From positions 62,001 through 126,000 of the forward strand of contig CAVPNX010000031.1 of the NCBI GenBank assembly GCA_963706885.1: DNA of 64,000 bases, read 5' to 3'. The translations under genes were made by a program, and so were the position numbers. Every line of letters begins with the position of its first letter. The stretch's first letter is position 1. The DNA is from Prado023 sp963706885 (GTDB lineage: Bacteria; Actinomycetota; Actinomycetes; S36-B12; CAIYMF01). Below the pieces are notes generated by a model. It worked only from the letters and a program-made list of their open reading frames with translations. It had not been told where the DNA came from and did no database searches. Positions 60,396 through 64,000 of the stretch are shown one piece after another.

Positions 60396-61796
60396 CTACA
60401 GCAGCTCCATGCCGCGGGTGAGCACGTCGCGCAGGATCGACTCGATCTCGTCGAACTCGGGCTGGCCGATGATCAGGGGAGGCGCCAGCTGCACGACCGG
60501 GTCGCCGCGGTCGTCCGCCCGGCAGTACAGGCCGGCGTCGAAGAGGGCCTTGGACAGGAACCCGCGGAGCAGCCGCTCGGATTCGGCGTCGTCGAAGGTC
60601 TCCTTGGTGGCCTTGTCCTTCACGAGCTCGATGCCGTAGAAGTAGCCCGCCCCCCGCACGTCGCCGACGATCGGCAGGTCGAGCAGCTTCTCCAGGGTCG
60701 AGCGGAACGCCGCCTCGTTTGCCTGCACGTGGGCGTTGAGGCCCTCACGCTCGAAGATGTCGAGGTTGGCCAGCGCAGCGGCTGCCGACACCGGGTGACC
60801 GCCCCAGGTGTAGCCGTGCAGGAAGGACGTCGTGCCGTGCTTGAACGGCTCGAACAGGCGGTCGTGCACCATCATCGCGCCCATCGGGGAGTACCCGGAG
60901 GTCAGCCCCTTGGCGAAGGTGATGATGTCGGGCTGGACGCCGAAGCGGTTCATCGCGAAGTAGTCGCCGATGCGGCCCATGGCGCAGATGGTCTCGTCGG
61001 CGACGAACAGCACGTCGTACTGGTCGCAGATCTCGCGCACCCGCTCGAGGTATCCCGGGGGCGGCGGGAAGCAGCCGCCGGAGTTCTGCACGGGCTCGAT
61101 GAACACCGCCGCCACGCTCTCAGCGCCCTCGAACTCGATCGCCTCGGCGATCCGGTCGGCGGCCCAGCGGCCGTAGGCCTCGATGTCGTCGGTGTGCTGC
61201 TCGGCTCGGTAGAAGTTGGTGTTGGGGACCTTGATGCCCCCCGGGACCAGCGGTTCGAACGGCGTCTTCGCGGCCGGGATCCCGGTGATCGACAGGGCCC
61301 CCTGAGGGGTGCCGTGGTAGGCCACGTTGCGGCTGATCACCTTGTGCTTGGTGGGCCTGCCCGTGAGCTTGTAGTACTGCTTGGCCAGCTTCCAGGCGGA
61401 CTCCACGGCCTCGCCGCCGCCGCTGGTGAAGAACGTGCGATTGATGTCCGCCGGGGCCAGTCGGGCCAGGCGGTCGGCCAGCTCGATCGCCGTCGGGTGT
61501 GCGTAGGACCACAGCGGGAAGTACGCGAGGGTCGCGGCCTGCTTGGCCATCGCCTCGGCGATCTCCGTGCGCCCATGGCCGACCTGGACGGTGAACAGCC
61601 CGGCGAGCCCGTCGAGGTAGGACCTGCCCTGGTCGTCCCAGATCCGGGCGCCCTCACCGCGGACGATGATCGGCACGTGGCCGGCACCCTGCTCGTAGAC
61701 CGAGTGCCGGGTGAAGTGCATCCACAGCCGGTCGCGGGCCCTGTCGGCCAGGGCGTCGTCGCCGGCCTCGGAGAAGGACATCTCGCTGATGGTCAT
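60396..61796 (-). CDS. Class III PLP aminotransferase, probable putrescine/GABA-type
   Basis: The 466-residue enzyme is a class III aminotransferase with RIWDDQGRSYLDGLAGLFTVQVGHG, FFTSGGGEAVESAWKLAKQYY and LFVADETICAMGRIGDYFAMNRFGVQPDIITFAKGLTSGYSPMGAMMV (in parts). The PLP Lys lies near residue 294. Such enzymes in this context use diamines or omega-amino acids with pyruvate or 2-oxoglutarate. The divergent aminobutyraldehyde-dehydrogenase-like gene supports putrescine as substrate, but this is inferred. The ATG at 61796 overlaps the Lrp stop; another ATG at 61808 is possible. Confidence 0.9.
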   Translation of the reverse strand: MTISEMSFSEAGDDALADRARDRLWMHFTRHSVYEQGAGHVPIIVRGEGARIWDDQGRSYLDGLAGLFTVQVGHGRTEIAEAMAKQAATLAYFPLWSYAHPTAIELADRLARLAPADINRTFFTSGGGEAVESAWKLAKQYYKLTGRPTKHKVISRNVAYHGTPQGALSITGIPAAKTPFEPLVPGGIKVPNTNFYRAEQHTDDIEAYGRWAADRIAEAIEFEGAESVAAVFIEPVQNSGGCFPPPPGYLERVREICDQYDVLFVADETICAMGRIGDYFAMNRFGVQPDIITFAKGLTSGYSPMGAMMVHDRLFEPFKHGTTSFLHGYTWGGHPVSAAAALANLDIFEREGLNAHVQANEAAFRSTLEKLLDLPIVGDVRGAGYFYGIELVKDKATKETFDDAESERLLRGFLSKALFDAGLYCRADDRGDPVVQLAPPLIIGQPEFDEIESILRDVLTRGMELL

Positions 61797-62275
61797 CGGG
61801 TACCCCATGTGTAGATCTGCTTGCGCAGCTTCAAGTAGACGAAGGTCTCGGTGCTGCGGACTCCCGGGACGGCACGGATCCTGGTGTTCATGATCTCCAG
61901 CAGGTGCTCGTCGTCCTCGCACACGACCTCGGCGAGGATGTCGAACCCCCCGGCAGTGATCACCAGGTAGTCGACCTCCTCGAGCTCGGCCAGGCGGTCG
62001 GCGACCTCGTTGATGTCGCCGTCGACGCGGATGCCGAGCATCGCCGCGCGCGGGAAGCCCACCTGCATCGGGTCGGTGACGGCCACGATCTGGATGACGC
62101 CGGACTCGACCAGTCGTGCCACCCGCTGGCGGACCGCGGCCTCGGAGAGCCCGACGGCGCGACCGATCGTGGCATAGGCGCGCCGGCCGTCCTGCTGGAG
62201 CTGCTCAACGATCGCCTTGGCCGTGTCATCCAGGGGCACCGGGCGAGGACGCGGGGACTGGAGCATGGGCGCCAT
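61793..62275 (-). CDS. Lrp/AsnC-family transcriptional regulator
   Basis: The 160-residue protein has an N-terminal helix-turn-helix (RRAYATIGRAVGLSEAAVRQRVARLVESGVI) and a C-terminal RAM ligand-binding domain (VDYLVITAGGFDILAEVVCEDDEHLLEIMNTRIRAVPGVRSTETFVYLK, in parts). It heads the minus-strand operon and is divergent from the ALDH gene, so it probably regulates both in response to an amino acid or amine. The alternative ATG at 62266 would shorten it by three residues. Confidence 0.92.
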   Translation of the reverse strand: MAPMLQSPRPRPVPLDDTAKAIVEQLQQDGRRAYATIGRAVGLSEAAVRQRVARLVESGVIQIVAVTDPMQVGFPRAAMLGIRVDGDINEVADRLAELEEVDYLVITAGGFDILAEVVCEDDEHLLEIMNTRIRAVPGVRSTETFVYLKLRKQIYTWGTR

Positions 62276-62409
62276 CGAACCGCACAATGCGCCAACAAGC
62301 AAGCGAAACGGTCGCCATGGACCCCGGAATCTGCGAAAAGCGCACGCCGACGTCGCCCTGACCACGGATAGTGATGCCTCCGCGGTGTCGTCAACAGCAC
62401 CTGCTGGGC

Positions 62410-62415
62410 TAGACT
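62410..62415 (+). promoter_or_regulatory. -10 box of the ALDH gene
   Basis: TAGACT precedes the ALDH start by 82 bases, with only a weak -35 candidate upstream. The same 220-base intergenic region serves the divergent Lrp gene. Confidence 0.4.
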
Positions 62416-62497
62416 CGCGGACGCATCGCGCTGCGCACGCCGCGGCGCCGCCGCGCCGACCCCCGTGCCCCGAGCCTGCCGATCCGAAGGAGATCCA

Positions 62498-63940
62498 GTG
62501 AGCCGCACCATCCGCAACTTCGTCAACGGTGAGTCCGTCGACTCCGTCTCGGGCCAGACCAGCGACCTGGTCAACCCGACCACCGGTGAGGTGTTCGCCC
62601 AGGCCGTGGTGTCCAACGCCGAGGACGTCGACCGTGCGTACCGGGCGGCGTCGGACGCGTTCGAGTCCTGGAGCCAGACGACGCCGTCCGAGCGCCAGGC
62701 TGCGCTGCTGAAGATCGCCGACATCGTCGAGGCGAACGCCGAGGAGCTCATCGCGCTGGAGAGCGAGAACACCGGCAAGGCCATCGCGGTGACCGCGTCG
62801 GAGGAGATCCCCCCGATGGTCGACCAGATCCGGTTCTTCGCCGGTGCGGCCCGGATCCTCGAGGGTCGCGCCAGCGGCGAGTACATGAAGGGCTACACCT
62901 CGATCGTCCGCCGCGAGCCCGTGGGCGTGATCGGCCAGGTGACCCCGTGGAACTACCCGATGATGATGGCCGTCTGGAAGTTCGCGCCCGCGCTGGCCGC
63001 GGGCAACACCGTCGTCCTCAAGCCCTCGGACACCACGCCCGTGAGCACAGTGCGGATGGCCGAGCTGTTCGCCGACGTCCTGCCCGCGGGCGTGTTCAAC
63101 GTCATCACCGGCGACCGGACCACGGGCCAGGCGCTCGTGGAGAACAAGCGCCCCGACATGGTCTCGATCACCGGCTCGGTCCGCGCCGGCATGGCGGTGG
63201 CCGGTACCGCTGCGCAGGACGTCAAGCGTGTGCACCTCGAGCTCGGCGGCAAGGCGCCGGTCGTGGTCTTCGAGGATGCCGACATCGCCGCTGCCGCGGA
63301 ATGGCTGGCCATGGCCGGGTACTTCAACGCCGGCCAGGACTGCACCGCGGCCACCCGCGTGCTGGTGGCCGACGCGATCCACGACGAGTTCGTCGCGGCC
63401 CTGGCCGAGCAGGCGCGCGCCACGGCCACCACGTTCCTCGGCGGGCCGACCGACGAGGACGCACTGGTGCCCCCGATGAACAACGAGCGCCAGATGGAGC
63501 AGGTCCTCGGGTTCCTGTCCCGGACCCCCGAGCACGCCGAGATCGTGGCCGGCGGCGTGCGGCAGGGCGACCGCGGGTTCTTCATCGAGCCGACGGTCGT
63601 CTCCGGGCTGCGCCAGGACGACGAGATGGTCCAGAACGAGATCTTCGGCCCCGTCATGACGGTGCAGCGCTTCGCCGACGAGGCCCAGGCCCTGGGCTGG
63701 GCCAACGACGTTCCCTTCGGCCTGGCCTCCTCGGTCTGGACCAAGGACCTCGCCCGGGGCATGCGCATGGCCAAGCACCTGCACTTCGGTGCCGTGTGGA
63801 TCAACACCCACATCCCGCTGGTCGCCGAGATGCCGCACGGCGGGTTCAAGCACTCCGGCTACGGCAAGGACCTGTCCATGTACGGCTTCGAGGACTACAC
63901 GCGCATCAAGCACGTGATGATCAGCCTCGACGAGGGCTGA
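62498..63940 (+). CDS. Aldehyde dehydrogenase, gamma-aminobutyraldehyde dehydrogenase-like
   Basis: The 480-residue NAD(P)-dependent ALDH has GQVTPWNYPMMMAVWKFAPALAAGN, the catalytic Glu in LELGGKAPVV near residue 248 and the catalytic Cys in FNAGQDCTAATRVLV near residue 282. The sequence pattern (GEYMKGYTSIVRREPVG, NTHIPLVAEMPHGGFKHSGYGKDLSMYG) resembles aminobutyraldehyde dehydrogenases (PatD/YdcW). Divergent from the aminotransferase operon, it could oxidise 4-aminobutanal to GABA. The GTG follows GAAGGAG at 62486-62492, which decides the start. Confidence 0.92.
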   Translation: MSRTIRNFVNGESVDSVSGQTSDLVNPTTGEVFAQAVVSNAEDVDRAYRAASDAFESWSQTTPSERQAALLKIADIVEANAEELIALESENTGKAIAVTASEEIPPMVDQIRFFAGAARILEGRASGEYMKGYTSIVRREPVGVIGQVTPWNYPMMMAVWKFAPALAAGNTVVLKPSDTTPVSTVRMAELFADVLPAGVFNVITGDRTTGQALVENKRPDMVSITGSVRAGMAVAGTAAQDVKRVHLELGGKAPVVVFEDADIAAAAEWLAMAGYFNAGQDCTAATRVLVADAIHDEFVAALAEQARATATTFLGGPTDEDALVPPMNNERQMEQVLGFLSRTPEHAEIVAGGVRQGDRGFFIEPTVVSGLRQDDEMVQNEIFGPVMTVQRFADEAQALGWANDVPFGLASSVWTKDLARGMRMAKHLHFGAVWINTHIPLVAEMPHGGFKHSGYGKDLSMYGFEDYTRIKHVMISLDEG

Positions 63941-63959
63941 GGCCCCTTCGCACCAGCCT

Positions 63960-64000
63960 GTGTCATCGATCCAGCACTCTGATTGCCGGATCGATGACAC
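63960..64000. terminator. 13-bp hairpin after the ALDH gene
   Basis: GTGTCATCGATCC (63960-63972) and GGATCGATGACAC (63988-64000) are perfect inverted repeats with a 15-base loop, 20 bases after the stop. The structure reaches the last base of the window and could be longer. Confidence 0.55.

Noticed and set aside
1..64000. tRNA, rRNA, prophage or insertion sequence genes
   Set aside because: No cloverleaf-like segment, transposase or phage structural gene was recognised; a tRNAscan-SE and Infernal search would be the decisive check.

Overview
The window is a high-GC chromosomal segment of an actinobacterium (class Actinomycetia). The gene order is classical for that group: recG-rsmD-coaD, rpmF-rnc-mutM, smc-ftsY, amtB-glnK-glnD, and ffh-rpsP-KH-rimM-trmD-rplS-lepB-lepB-rnhB-yraN-yifB-dprA-xerC-whiG-M23 peptidase-rpsB-tsf-pyrH-frr-cdsA-rlmN. 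A GlnR-type box lies in front of amtB, and a WhiG/FliA-family sigma factor sits between xerC and rpsB, as in sporulating or motile actinomycetes. I cannot name a genus. No rRNA, tRNA, CRISPR, phage or insertion sequence was seen.

Layout. 1-13.99 kb: housekeeping genes on the + strand (fatty-acid-kinase-like DAK2 protein, recG, small membrane proteins, rsmD, coaD, a DivIVA-like coiled coil, yceD-type DUF177, rpmF, rnc, mutM, acylphosphatase, smc, ftsY). 14.2-15.9 kb: an AidB-like acyl-CoA dehydrogenase on the - strand. 16.3-20.4 kb: the nitrogen module amtB-glnK-glnD. 20.4-23.7 kb: a short accessory insert (TetR, NAD-dependent epimerase-like protein, a small protein, a UPF0104-type membrane protein) between glnD and ffh. 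23.9-43.1 kb: translation, secretion, DNA-uptake, division and lipid genes. 43.4-49.6 kb: acyl-CoA metabolism (prpE-type ligase; a GntR / CoA-transferase / glutaryl-CoA-dehydrogenase-like operon; TesB thioesterase). 49.5-54.8 kb: MFS transporter, P-type cation ATPase, DinB-like protein, small membrane protein. 54.9-63.9 kb: proline and probable putrescine/GABA-type amine catabolism (putA, FAD amine oxidoreductase, flavin-binding PNPOx-like protein, class-III aminotransferase, Lrp regulator, aminobutyraldehyde-dehydrogenase-like ALDH).

Four otherwise well-conserved genes (smc, the KH-domain gene, yifB, and an MFS transporter) each contain a one-base reading-frame break. The yifB break creates a false yifB-dprA fusion. 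The most economical explanation is base-level assembly error, and all four should be re-checked in reads.

The most unusual structure outside genes is a set of intergenic compound inverted repeats: two direct copies followed by one or two inverted copies. They lie at 13993-14178, 25523-25598, 43215-43284 and 48346-48425. Two of them share a CAGACCCTCC core. Two promoter patterns also recur. Many genes have a TANNNT-like -10 box exactly 6-7 nt before the start codon, suggesting leaderless mRNAs. Three ribosomal-protein transcription units share ATTTCCG with the same spacing to the -10. I did not find a clearly novel multi-gene system.
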